DNA from: an uncultured Bacteroidales bacterium
GTDB taxonomy: Bacteria > Bacteroidota > Bacteroidia > Bacteroidales > Bacteroidaceae
Assembly: GCA_937876995.1 (NCBI GenBank)
Contig: CALEFD010000103.1
Span: forward strand, 1 to 15,019
Direction: 5' to 3'
Length of the DNA: 15,019 nucleotides
Of the stretch, positions 6,875-15,010 are shown in pieces (the stretch's first letter is position 1; each line of letters begins with the position of its first letter). The position numbers and the translations under genes are program-made. The notes beneath the pieces are model-generated. The model saw only the letters and a list, made by a program, of their open reading frames with translations. It did not search any database and had not been told where the DNA came from.

Positions 6875-7750
6875 ATGATACAATCAATGACAGGCTATGG
6901 AAAAGCCGTTGCCGAAATAGGAGAAAAAAAGATAATTGTAGAGATTAAATCGCTTAACAGCAAAGCAATGGATTTGAGTACAAGAATTACTCCTCTGTTC
7001 AAAGAGAAGGAACTTGAGATTCGTTCTATTGTCACTACAGTACTGGAACGCGGCAAGGTGGATTTGTGTATATATCTGGATTCAGGCAATACTACAAATG
7101 CCCAAAGCATTAACAAGGTTGTATTCAAAAACTATCTGCAACAGATTAAAGAGATAGCTGAAAGCGAAAATTTAGATATGCCACAGGACTGGTTCCAAAC
7201 CATTCTGCGAATGCCGGATATCTACTCCACCACTCAGCAGGAAGAGATTAGTGAAAACGATTGGAATATTCTAAAGAAGGCTATAGAAGATGCTGTAAAT
7301 GCTCTAGTTGAATACAGAAAAACAGAGGGTGCGGCACTGGAAGTTAAGTTTAGAGAAAAGATAAGTAATATATCTGATTTGCTGGCATCTGTTAATCAAT
7401 ACGAATCTGCCCGCGTAAGTAAGATAAAGGATAGAATTAAGAATGCCCTTGTAGAACACGTTGGTGCCGATTATGATACCAACCGTTTTGAACAGGAGCT
7501 TATTTACTACATAGAAAAGTTAGATATTAACGAAGAGAAACAGCGTTTGACCAACCATCTTGACTACTTTATCAAGACTATAGAAGATGAAAAGGGTCAG
7601 GGCAAGAAACTTGGTTTTATAGCTCAGGAGATGGGACGTGAAATCAACACTTTGGGTAGTAAAAGTAATCTGGCAGAATTACAGAACATTGTTGTAATGA
7701 TGAAAGATGAACTGGAGCAGATTAAAGAACAGGTTCTTAATGTAATGTAA
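6875..7750 (+). CDS. yicC: YicC family endoribonuclease
   Basis: The N-terminus MIQSMTGYGKA and the C-terminal block KKLGFIAQEMGREINTLGSK near residues 244-263 are the two signatures of the YicC-like and DUF1732 regions. At 291 aa it is full length. E. coli YicC is a metal-dependent endoribonuclease linked to turnover of the small RNA RyhB; the substrate in this phylum is unknown to me. A long charged helical middle (about 95-235) fits the family's elongated fold. It is cytoplasmic and heads a plus-strand operon; its TAA shares a base with the gmk ATG (TAATG). The pairing of yicC with gmk is common across bacteria. Confidence 0.93.
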   Translation: MIQSMTGYGKAVAEIGEKKIIVEIKSLNSKAMDLSTRITPLFKEKELEIRSIVTTVLERGKVDLCIYLDSGNTTNAQSINKVVFKNYLQQIKEIAESENLDMPQDWFQTILRMPDIYSTTQQEEISENDWNILKKAIEDAVNALVEYRKTEGAALEVKFREKISNISDLLASVNQYESARVSKIKDRIKNALVEHVGADYDTNRFEQELIYYIEKLDINEEKQRLTNHLDYFIKTIEDEKGQGKKLGFIAQEMGREINTLGSKSNLAELQNIVVMMKDELEQIKEQVLNVM

Positions 7751-8328
7751 TGATTATGAAAGGTAAATGTCTTATTTTTTCAGCCCCTTCAGGTTCCGGT
7801 AAATCTACCATTGTGAATTATCTGCTTACTCACCCTGAACTTAAAATGGTATTCTCTGTATCTGCCACTAGCCGCAAGCCCCGTGGCAAAGAGCAGGATG
7901 GTGTGGAATACTACTTTTTATCTACAGAAGAGTTCAAAGAGCGCATAGCCAACAACGAATTTTTAGAATACGAAGAGGTTTACGAAGGCTGTTTTTACGG
8001 TACACTGAAAAAGCAGGTTTACGATAAGCTTGAAGCCGGTTATAACGTAGTTTTCGATGTTGATGTAGAGGGTGGATGTAACATAAAAAACTTCTTTGGC
8101 GATGAGGCTATGTCTATCTTTATTCAGCCACCTTCGGTAGAAGAGTTAAGAAAAAGACTTGTTGCCAGACAGACCGATTCTGCCGAGATGATTGAAACCC
8201 GTATTGCAAAAGCAGAATATGAACTGACATTTGCAGAACGTTTTGATGTTGTCATTATAAACGATGTGTTAGAGGAAGCTTACAGCAATGCTCTGACTGC
8301 CGTTAAAGAGTTTCTTAATGTTGAATAA
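7750..8328 (+). CDS. gmk: Guanylate kinase
   Basis: This enzyme phosphorylates GMP or dGMP with ATP to the diphosphate in the cytoplasm, feeding GTP and (p)ppGpp pools. The P-loop SAPSGSGKST is at 11-20. The GMP-binding region has TSRKPRG at 40-46 and GVEYYF at 51-56, with EYEEVYEGCFYGT in the next loop and the Walker-B-like VVFDVDVEGG around 100. The length of 192 aa is normal. The start shown is ATG 7750-7752, overlapping the yicC stop; a second ATG two codons later would give the more typical MKGKCLIFSAPSG start and cannot be excluded. Its 3' end overlaps nadD by 11 nt. Confidence 0.96.
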   Translation: MIMKGKCLIFSAPSGSGKSTIVNYLLTHPELKMVFSVSATSRKPRGKEQDGVEYYFLSTEEFKERIANNEFLEYEEVYEGCFYGTLKKQVYDKLEAGYNVVFDVDVEGGCNIKNFFGDEAMSIFIQPPSVEELRKRLVARQTDSAEMIETRIAKAEYELTFAERFDVVIINDVLEEAYSNALTAVKEFLNVE

Positions 8329-8911
8329 AACCAGGACTGCCATCTTTGGGGGTACATTCAATCCCATTCACAACGGGCATCTATCCATAGCAAAATGCAT
8401 TATGGAGAGTGGTCTGACAGATGAATTGTGGTTACTGGTTACACCCAGGAATCCCTGGAAAGAGGGCAAAGAACTGATAGATGACAATATCCGTCTGGAT
8501 ATGGCAGCCAAAGCCACTGCACAGATTCCCGGAGTCTATGCCAGCAATTATGAGTTCAATCTGCCTATACCGTCGTACACTGTAAATACCATGAAATCTC
8601 TGGTGAACGATTATCCGGACAGAGAATTCATTTTAGTGATTGGTGCCGATAACTGGACTGCTTTCAACAAGTGGAAAGATTACGAATACTTCTTAAAAAA
8701 TCACCATATTATTGTGTATCCCAGACCCGGATACCCCATAACAGACACTCTTCCAAAGGGTGTAACTGTACTTGATATGCCGCTTTTGGATATCAGTTCT
8801 ACTATGGTTCTACAGAAATTTAAAGAGGGTTTGCCTATAGAACACCTTGTGCCCGCTAACGTTCAAGAAGAGCTACAGCGTATGCAGAAATGCCCTCCAT
8901 TCTGCCTGTAA
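8318..8911 (+). CDS. nadD: Nicotinate-nucleotide adenylyltransferase
   Basis: NadD adenylates nicotinate mononucleotide to deamido-NAD, an essential NAD biosynthesis step in the cytoplasm. The nucleotidyltransferase signature GGTFNPIHNGH is at 11-21 with the His18-x2-His21 pair. The substrate region shows PSYTVNT at 85-91 and GADNW at 109-113. The C-terminal motif reads ISSTMVL at 159-165, where the family usually has ISSTxxR, so the expected arginine is Leu165. The start ATG lies inside gmk, in another frame, preceded by a weak AAAGAG. The last 18 or so residues are encoded opposite the end of ispF, and the tail MQKCPPFCL looks like a short extension into that gene. Confidence 0.94.
   Translation: MLNKTRTAIFGGTFNPIHNGHLSIAKCIMESGLTDELWLLVTPRNPWKEGKELIDDNIRLDMAAKATAQIPGVYASNYEFNLPIPSYTVNTMKSLVNDYPDREFILVIGADNWTAFNKWKDYEYFLKNHHIIVYPRPGYPITDTLPKGVTVLDMPLLDISSTMVLQKFKEGLPIEHLVPANVQEELQRMQKCPPFCL
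8856..8911. other. Tail-to-tail coding overlap of nadD and ispF (56 bp)
   Basis: The nadD stop TAA is at 8909-8911, and the ispF stop (TAG on minus) is at 8856-8858, so both strands code for 56 bp. The ispF side carries its conserved C-terminal block (GFTGRMEGI and AVALL), while the nadD side carries a poorly conserved tail. The likeliest history is that nadD ran on into ispF after losing an earlier stop. Confidence 0.9.
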
Positions 8912-9332
8912 AGCCCAAACGTTCTGTTGTAGTGGCTTTTATGGAGACTGCATCCAAATCTACACCCATAACTTCTGACAGTACTCTGCACATTTCCGGA
9001 ATATGCGGATTCATCTTTGGATATTCGGCACATATAGTAACATCTATGTTACCTACTTTATAACCTTTTTCAGCAACTATCTTTACTGTTTCTGCCAATA
9101 GTATCTTACTGTCTATATTCTTGAATTTAGGATCTTTATCGGAAAAATGGTAGCCTATATCACGCATATTGGCTGCTCCCAAAATGGCATCGCATATTGC
9201 GTGTATAGCCACGTCGGCATCTGAATGTCCGTCAAGTCCCTTTTCAAAAGGAATCTGAATACCTCCTATCCACAGTTCACGATTCTCTACCAATCTGTGA
9301 ACATCAAAACCCATTCCTACTCTAAATGCCAT
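8856..9332 (-). CDS. ispF: 2-C-methyl-D-erythritol 2,4-cyclodiphosphate synthase
   Basis: IspF cyclises CDP-methylerythritol 2-phosphate to MEcPP with release of CMP in the MEP pathway. It is a homotrimer in the cytoplasm with zinc or manganese. Metal ligands fit Asp10 and His12 (GFDVHRL at 8-14) and His44. The conserved GLDGHSDADV is at 32-41, and the C-terminal ERLGFTGRMEGI is intact. The length of 158 aa is normal. The ATG lies 10 bp after the porV stop, so it is probably the last gene of the porU-porV operon. Together with dxr at 1593-2750 this window holds two non-adjacent MEP genes. Confidence 0.96.
   Translation of the reverse strand: MAFRVGMGFDVHRLVENRELWIGGIQIPFEKGLDGHSDADVAIHAICDAILGAANMRDIGYHFSDKDPKFKNIDSKILLAETVKIVAEKGYKVGNIDVTICAEYPKMNPHIPEMCRVLSEVMGVDLDAVSIKATTTERLGFTGRMEGISAYAVALLER
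8910..8939 (+). terminator. Weak candidate terminator hairpin at the nadD stop, inside ispF
   Basis: AAAGCC (8910-8915) can pair with GGCTTT (8934-8939) around an 18-nt loop, and the right arm runs into a TTTT. The stem is only 6 bp, the loop is long and the T run short. The bases also encode ispF on the other strand, so the pairing may be chance. Confidence 0.2.
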
Positions 9333-9342
9333 AAGCTGTATT

Positions 9343-10572
9343 TTAATATCTGCCTACCAAACTTTTCAGACCATCCATATCGAATGAAAGAGTAAAGCGC
9401 AAGGTCTGATCCAACGGATTACTCTGTGCTGTAGAGATAAGATAAGCAGCATCAAGTGAAAAGACATTCATCTTAAAGCCGGCACCTACAGTGAAATACT
9501 TTCTGTTTCCTTTATATTCGTTTTCGTAGTGATAACCACCGCGAATAAAGAACTGTTCGTTATAAATATATTCCAGACCTACACCCCAATATACCTCTTT
9601 CAGTTCTTCGTTAAATCCTCCGGGTGCATCGGCAAAAGATTTGAATATACCTGCTATAGGAGAGACATCGTTATAACCGGTAGATTCCACCCAGCTTTGA
9701 TATTCCGATGCATAGCTATACTTATCGTCACCTGCTACATCTTCCGATATAAACCAGTTGCTATCCGGATTTGATGCCTCTACAAGGAACTGTGCGTATG
9801 TGGGTTTTGTAGGAACCATCAGTTTGTTTACATCGGCATTGATTGATATTGAATTATAGCCGTCTATAGGTATCAACAACGATAATCCCAATCTTAGGTT
9901 TGTAGGAATAAATTGGTTGGTCTGACCGCCATCGTATGAAATTTTACTACCTATGTTAGATGCGTTCATACCCAGTCCCAACATACAGTCTCTGCGTCCT
10001 AACGATACAAAATTATTGTAGTAGAGTGCCATATCGGCTGCAAATGCTTTACCGGGTGTTACATCGTCTGCATAATCGTACTGCAAATCGGAATAGATGA
10101 AACGCATACCTACCGCTGCCGACAATGTCTCTGACAGTTTACGAGAGTAGGCAAAATCTACTGCCATTTCGTATGGGCGAATGGTATATGAATCTGCAAG
10201 AACCTCTCCTAAAGAGAAATAGGTAAGAGATGAACTTACTGCCGAATAATCGTCAAGTTTATAATATCCTGTAAGGTTTGCCAAATCTATATCACTTACC
10301 AACTGACGCAACCAGGGTGTATAACACAACGATACACCTGCCTGACTCTTTGTATAGGGATATTTGGCAGGATTCCAATACTGATTGTTATTATCGTAAT
10401 ATGGATCTGTGGCACAACCTACGTCACCCATGGCACCTGCACGTGAATCGGGAGCAATGGATAACGATGTTACACCTGTATATACAGGATTAAAAAGTTG
10501 CTTCTGCGCATTAACGTTCTGTATGGCGGTTGCCAACAGAACACCTATCATAATAGCATAATATCTCTTCAT
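9343..10572 (-). CDS. porV: Type IX secretion outer-membrane protein PorV
   Basis: PorV (also called LptO) is a FadL-like 14-stranded outer-membrane barrel that collects T9SS cargo from the translocon by its C-terminal domain and passes it to the attachment complex with PorU. A signal peptide covers residues 1-22 (cleavage likely VNA|QK). The family N-terminal motif follows: SIAPDSRAGAMGD at 38-50 and QYWNPAKYPY at 64-73. The rest alternates short strands with aromatic ends, and a late strand reads EQFFIRGGYHYENEY, as expected for a barrel. At 409 aa it is slightly longer than the roughly 390 aa I recall for P. gingivalis. It lies 50 bp after porU with no obvious ribosome binding site beyond an A-rich leader. 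Confidence 0.93.
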   Translation of the reverse strand: MKRYYAIMIGVLLATAIQNVNAQKQLFNPVYTGVTSLSIAPDSRAGAMGDVGCATDPYYDNNNQYWNPAKYPYTKSQAGVSLCYTPWLRQLVSDIDLANLTGYYKLDDYSAVSSSLTYFSLGEVLADSYTIRPYEMAVDFAYSRKLSETLSAAVGMRFIYSDLQYDYADDVTPGKAFAADMALYYNNFVSLGRRDCMLGLGMNASNIGSKISYDGGQTNQFIPTNLRLGLSLLIPIDGYNSISINADVNKLMVPTKPTYAQFLVEASNPDSNWFISEDVAGDDKYSYASEYQSWVESTGYNDVSPIAGIFKSFADAPGGFNEELKEVYWGVGLEYIYNEQFFIRGGYHYENEYKGNRKYFTVGAGFKMNVFSLDAAYLISTAQSNPLDQTLRFTLSFDMDGLKSLVGRY

Positions 10573-10622
10573 AACTTTAATTCTTTACTTATATATAACT
10601 ACCGTAATACCTTTTTATTGTA

Positions 10623-13600
10623 TTAACGTGACACAATTATCAACTTATTAACAGCCTTACGCTGAGCACCATTTTCATCTTCCAATATGGCATAGACCAG
10701 ATACAATCCCGGAGAGACTTTAGAGCCTTTGGTATCTGCCAGATTCCAATTCACCAAACAGATACCGGAACGCGAAGCATCTTCTGCAGATGTGCCCCAC
10801 ACCTCTTTTCCATCTGTCGATACAACTTTAAGTGTTACCGACACATTCTCCGCCGGTCTGTCGTGCTCTACTACAAATGTGGTTGATTCCGATGCAGGAT
10901 TCTCCATAGGAGTAACAGAAAGTACCGGTTTAAGTCCATCTACCACATTAAATGCAAGATAGGCAGTAGATGAATTGTTCTTAATATCCCACACACGGAA
11001 CATCAGAGTGTGTTTACCAACAGGCAGTTCAGGTAGTTCAAACACTACTCTGCCTCTGGTGTAATCGCCTGTTACCGATGTAAAATAGCTGTTCACTACA
11101 TACTGATACAGAGGATTATTGTCTATTGAAATCAATATATCGTGTCCCAAACCGTTTCCGGAGCTGTTAAGGCCATCTATATCGTACACATCGGCCACAA
11201 ACATAGGCGTTCTATTCACATCGGCACCATATCTGAATTCAGGAGTATTCAGATACATCTTTATTTGTGGTCCTACTGAATCGGTCTCTATGTTTTCTGC
11301 TGTACCTCCCACTATAAAATTACTAAAGTTGCCGTTTGCACTCTTCTGCCCGTTATCCAGTTCTGCATACAGAAGTATCTGCCCGTTTTTATCGGAATAG
11401 TTTATATCAAGCGGAACGGGGAATGAGAAGCTGAATTCTCCACCCACCACAGAATCACTTCCGGAATAGAGTATCCTGTCTCTGGTTTTATATGTAAACG
11501 GATTGGTGGCAGCTGCATTATTCAGTGTGGTAACCTCTCTTTCATTATCAAATACTTTAGGGTAGATAATTCCATTGGTGGTGATTTTATTTCCCAATGC
11601 ATCTTCTATATGTCCGCTAACAGATACTATGGCACCGGCTTGTGCCGAATGTCCTTCTATATGGGCAGACTGATGATTAAATGAATCTACCACTACAGTA
11701 TATTCAGGCAGAGCAAGTTTCAGGGCAGGATCGCCCAACAGCACAAAATGGAGTTTGTTCTCTGTCAGATCTTGTATATCGTCTGTTCCTGCTATAATAT
11801 CGTTCTTTGCCAGACGCAGTGCATCTCCCACAGTGTTAGCCTGTCCGTTACTATCACGCTTAAGCAGATATTCGGTATAGAGAGTATTCATTCTGTAATT
11901 CATACTTGCATATACCGTTCTGGTGGTTGTCAGCAGTCCTACTGCACCACCCTTTCCGTTAAGAATAAGATTTTCGCCAATATTTTCCAAAGGAGAATCA
12001 AATGGAGCTATGTCGCACGATGCTGTTATCCAGAAAGGAGTTGAAGACGACACCAAAGCAGACATATCGCCTTTATTCAACACAAGTTCATGGGAAAGCA
12101 CATCGGCACTTCCATGTCCCGAATAGTTTACAAGCAATGCACCTGTTTGCAACTGCTCTAACAGTTCTTTGCGTACTGTAGGATAACTATTACCGGAAGC
12201 TGTTACCTCCATCTTATATGAGTCCCAATAGATCTTGTTTACATACAACGAAGAATCTGTTGCAGCTATCTTTTCTGCCACATTGTCTGCATCGCGCATG
12301 TGTATGTTGTTATCGCCATCATCGCCAAGCATCAATATGCTGTTTTTCCAATCTCCTGCATATTTACGACCTGAATATGCCACTATTTTATCTACCATGG
12401 CTTTTGCCTGAGCTTCTGTAATAGCAGGCAAACGGCCTATACCTAAATCTGGACGGTCTTTCAGCAGATTATAGCCCTCTGTATCGTCCAACAGGCCAAA
12501 ATAATCTTCCATTACGTAAGACGATACCTTGCTCTCTGAATTATCCGATTCATAACAGAGCAGATAATCATGCGGATTTTCGCCACGCCATTCTGATGTT
12601 TTCATTCTGTTATCCCAAGCGCCATCTCCAAACAATAGCAGATATCGAGGTTCTTTACCCGGTTCGGCTTTATCGTACAGCATCTTCATAAAACGACGGT
12701 AAGCAGTTGCATCGGGAGTTCCTGACGAGAACTCATTATAAACCATATCGGCACGTACCACAGCAACATTCAGTCCGTCTGCATCTCTATGAAGTTCTGC
12801 CAATCGTTCTGCCTGAGCAGTTAGTTTCCCCGATTGCGGCACTAATATCACCATATCTGTATGTCCCAATGAATGGAGATTCTGGTTTGATATGCTGCCT
12901 ATTGCAATTGGTTCCGGAAAATTTGCATTTCTTTTAACTGCAATCAGTTCATCATTACTTTTGATATTTGATGAATATGTGGTTAGAACACCGTCGTTAT
13001 ATTCTGACGGAATTATGGTACATTCACCATCGGCACTCCTTCTCCAAATGATAATATCGGAGGTGGCATTCTCTAACTGCATACTTACCGCATACTTCAT
13101 AGCCCCCGTTCTAAAGGCCATAAAGTTGTTCTGCATAACCAGTTTTCTATTGTATGTAAACGATACGTAGTCTATTCTGCCCTCAGCACCGGCGGGAGCG
13201 CTGTATTCAAGCTTAATCACAGATTTATCTGCTCCAACTGCATCAAAACTTTTTACCGATTCCACAGTTTTTGCAGCATCGTTATCGCCTATCTTTGGTA
13301 TATATTTGTTATCTAACAGATTACCATTATAGTTTATCTGCAGATAACTGTTTTCAGAAGCATTTGCAGCATACCTTACTCTCAATACAGCTTCTCCATC
13401 CACCATATTGGGAGTTTCCAACAATACATTTCTTACAGGAGAAGCATCTGTATCGTAGAAAGTACGTCCTGAGTGATACCAGCTGTAACCGTCGGCTTCA
13501 TACAGTGCATAGTCTGGATATGTATTCAACAGTTCATTACTGACAAGCGAATCTGTCTGCTCTACGTCCATACCAAAAGCCGGCAGTGTATCTGTCTCTG

Positions 13601-14375
13601 TCAAGAAATAGTAGCCGTAATCTGAATAGCTATTCTCACTATGCAGATATTCACCATTATAATTTCTGCTCCAGGATATAGGTCCCTGCGCATAGAAGAG
13701 CATATAGCCTTTTTCTCTCCATAAGGGCTGTTCAGGCAGATCGTCTGTAAGATTATGCAGTCCCGTTTCCGGTAATACTGCACCACCATAACCATACAAA
13801 CGTACTTTTAACGGATTCTTAAAACCTACCGATGCCAGAAACTTATCCGATAGTTTATAGACTCCTGTAGATGGAACAGCTATCTTAACCCATTTACCTG
13901 TTGAAAGTACAGAATTATCGGCATATCTACTCTCTGTAGATTGACCTGCTTGCGCCATTGCGCGTGCTGCTTTTGGTGTAGCTGTTGCATTTACATTCAG
14001 TTTGCAACTCTTTATGGCATAGTAACTTCCATCTCTGTAAATTAAAGGAATGAATCCTATTTCAAGATTCGCTTTTTTCACTGAAACCGAAATATGGGTA
14101 TCTATTACAGGCCACTGCGGAATATTTTTTATAGATAGTCTCCATCTATCTGCATCTGCTTTAGAAAGTTTTTCCAGTTCCGGATACTCTATCTCTACGC
14201 TATAGAGAGAATCGGCATAATCACCATCTAACTGTAGTTTGGTTCCGTAGTAAGGCAAAAGTGTATCACTCTTCATATCCTGCCAATCTATAACAGGAAA
14301 CAGTGATTCGCCTGCCGATAACATAGTTATTCGACAAGCAAGTATCATCAATATGAAGAGTACCAACTTTTTCAT
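10623..14375 (-). CDS. porU: Type IX secretion gingipain-like sortase PorU
   Basis: PorU is the C25-family cysteine peptidase of the T9SS attachment complex. At the cell surface it removes the C-terminal signal of cargo and joins cargo to anionic lipopolysaccharide. A signal peptide covers about 1-21 (LSA|GES). N-terminal beta domains run to about 500. The C25 catalytic region (about 505-890) has His754 in NYSGHGS and Cys787 in TASCDIAPFDSP, the expected dyad. Ig-like domains follow. The last 95 or so residues resemble the FlgD-Ig/T9SS C-terminal domain, with VNWNLADTKG, SPGLYLVYAI and a KLIIVSR end. At 1250 aa it is some 90 aa longer than the P. gingivalis protein as I recall. Its ATG directly follows the stop of the FAH gene (TAGATG). 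Confidence 0.94.
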   Translation of the reverse strand: MKKLVLFILMILACRITMLSAGESLFPVIDWQDMKSDTLLPYYGTKLQLDGDYADSLYSVEIEYPELEKLSKADADRWRLSIKNIPQWPVIDTHISVSVKKANLEIGFIPLIYRDGSYYAIKSCKLNVNATATPKAARAMAQAGQSTESRYADNSVLSTGKWVKIAVPSTGVYKLSDKFLASVGFKNPLKVRLYGYGGAVLPETGLHNLTDDLPEQPLWREKGYMLFYAQGPISWSRNYNGEYLHSENSYSDYGYYFLTETDTLPAFGMDVEQTDSLVSNELLNTYPDYALYEADGYSWYHSGRTFYDTDASPVRNVLLETPNMVDGEAVLRVRYAANASENSYLQINYNGNLLDNKYIPKIGDNDAAKTVESVKSFDAVGADKSVIKLEYSAPAGAEGRIDYVSFTYNRKLVMQNNFMAFRTGAMKYAVSMQLENATSDIIIWRRSADGECTIIPSEYNDGVLTTYSSNIKSNDELIAVKRNANFPEPIAIGSISNQNLHSLGHTDMVILVPQSGKLTAQAERLAELHRDADGLNVAVVRADMVYNEFSSGTPDATAYRRFMKMLYDKAEPGKEPRYLLLFGDGAWDNRMKTSEWRGENPHDYLLCYESDNSESKVSSYVMEDYFGLLDDTEGYNLLKDRPDLGIGRLPAITEAQAKAMVDKIVAYSGRKYAGDWKNSILMLGDDGDNNIHMRDADNVAEKIAATDSSLYVNKIYWDSYKMEVTASGNSYPTVRKELLEQLQTGALLVNYSGHGSADVLSHELVLNKGDMSALVSSSTPFWITASCDIAPFDSPLENIGENLILNGKGGAVGLLTTTRTVYASMNYRMNTLYTEYLLKRDSNGQANTVGDALRLAKNDIIAGTDDIQDLTENKLHFVLLGDPALKLALPEYTVVVDSFNHQSAHIEGHSAQAGAIVSVSGHIEDALGNKITTNGIIYPKVFDNEREVTTLNNAAATNPFTYKTRDRILYSGSDSVVGGEFSFSFPVPLDINYSDKNGQILLYAELDNGQKSANGNFSNFIVGGTAENIETDSVGPQIKMYLNTPEFRYGADVNRTPMFVADVYDIDGLNSSGNGLGHDILISIDNNPLYQYVVNSYFTSVTGDYTRGRVVFELPELPVGKHTLMFRVWDIKNNSSTAYLAFNVVDGLKPVLSVTPMENPASESTTFVVEHDRPAENVSVTLKVVSTDGKEVWGTSAEDASRSGICLVNWNLADTKGSKVSPGLYLVYAILEDENGAQRKAVNKLIIVSR

Positions 14376-14996
14376 CTACCTGATATGAAAATCCAATACA
14401 TTTTTGTCGTCAAGATAACCCTGCAAATGTTCACCTATATGCACCGGACCTACACCTACGGGTGTTCCGGTAAAGATAAGGTCACCTGTTTTCAAGGTAC
14501 AGAAAGAGCTTACATATTCTATTATCGCAGCTACTGAGAAGATCATATCTCCGGTATATCCCTGCTGAACAGTTTTACCATCTATATCAAGACGGAAATT
14601 CAAATCTTGAAGTTCCTTCTCTAACGCTTCTTTCTCTATCCAATCACCTACCACTGCCGATGAATCGAAACCCTTACAAAGTTCCCAGGGGAGTCCCTTA
14701 CTTCTGTATTGGTTCTGCAAATCGCGGGCAGTAAAATCTATTCCCAGGGTCACTGCATCCCAATATCTATCGGCAAACTTGGCCTCTATACTCTTTCCTA
14801 ACCTTGATATTCTTACCACCAGTTCTGTTTCATACTCTATCCTTTCGGAAAAATCGGGCAGGAAAAATGGCCTGCGATTTCTCAACAGAGATGAGTCCGG
14901 TTTCATAAAAATAACAGGATTCTCTTGTTCTAATAACGTCTCGCCCAACTCTTTATTGTGCAGACGATAGTTCATTCCAACACATATTATCTTCAT
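14376..14996 (-). CDS. Fumarylacetoacetate hydrolase (FAH) family protein
   Basis: This is a cytoplasmic FAH-fold enzyme of the short YcgM/FAHD1 type (206 aa), a group acting on small acylpyruvates or on oxaloacetate; the exact substrate cannot be told. The N-terminus MKIICVGMNYRLHNKE is typical. Metal ligands fit Glu56 and Glu58 (YETELVV) and Asp87 (GIDFTARD). GLPWELCKGFDSSA at 101-114 and the closing GDLIFTGTPVGVGPV at 171-185 are family hallmarks. It appears complete and is the first gene of the porU-porV-ispF run, touching porU with no gap. No chemical link to secretion is evident, so shared transcription may be simple conserved gene order. The ATG at 14994-14996 leaves the usual full N-terminus. 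Confidence 0.92.
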   Translation of the reverse strand: MKIICVGMNYRLHNKELGETLLEQENPVIFMKPDSSLLRNRRPFFLPDFSERIEYETELVVRISRLGKSIEAKFADRYWDAVTLGIDFTARDLQNQYRSKGLPWELCKGFDSSAVVGDWIEKEALEKELQDLNFRLDIDGKTVQQGYTGDMIFSVAAIIEYVSSFCTLKTGDLIFTGTPVGVGPVHIGEHLQGYLDDKNVLDFHIR

Positions 14997-15002
14997 AGTG
15001 GG

Positions 15003-15010
15003 TAAAGGTA
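15003..15010 (-). promoter_or_regulatory. Candidate -7 box upstream of the FAH-porU-porV-ispF operon
   Basis: On the minus strand TACCTTTA matches TAnnTTTG except for the last base and lies 6 nt before the FAH start codon. If used, transcription would start at or very near the ATG, giving an almost leaderless mRNA. The window ends before the -33 region can be judged. Confidence 0.3.

Noticed and set aside
10573..10622. A promoter or small gene in the 50-bp porU-porV gap
   Set aside because: The gap is AT-rich but shows no TAnnTTTG box on the minus strand, no hairpin with a T run and no room for a gene.
10729..13543. Many plus-strand reading frames of 60-100 codons opposite porU
   Set aside because: They are antisense shadows of a long well-supported gene; none has a plausible ribosome site, family motif or neighbour on that strand.
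14333..14338. Possible lipobox (ILAC, Cys14) in the PorU signal peptide
   Set aside because: Leu at -2 is a poor lipobox residue, the position is early, and a normal signal peptidase I site (LSA|GES) follows; PorU is not known as a lipoprotein.
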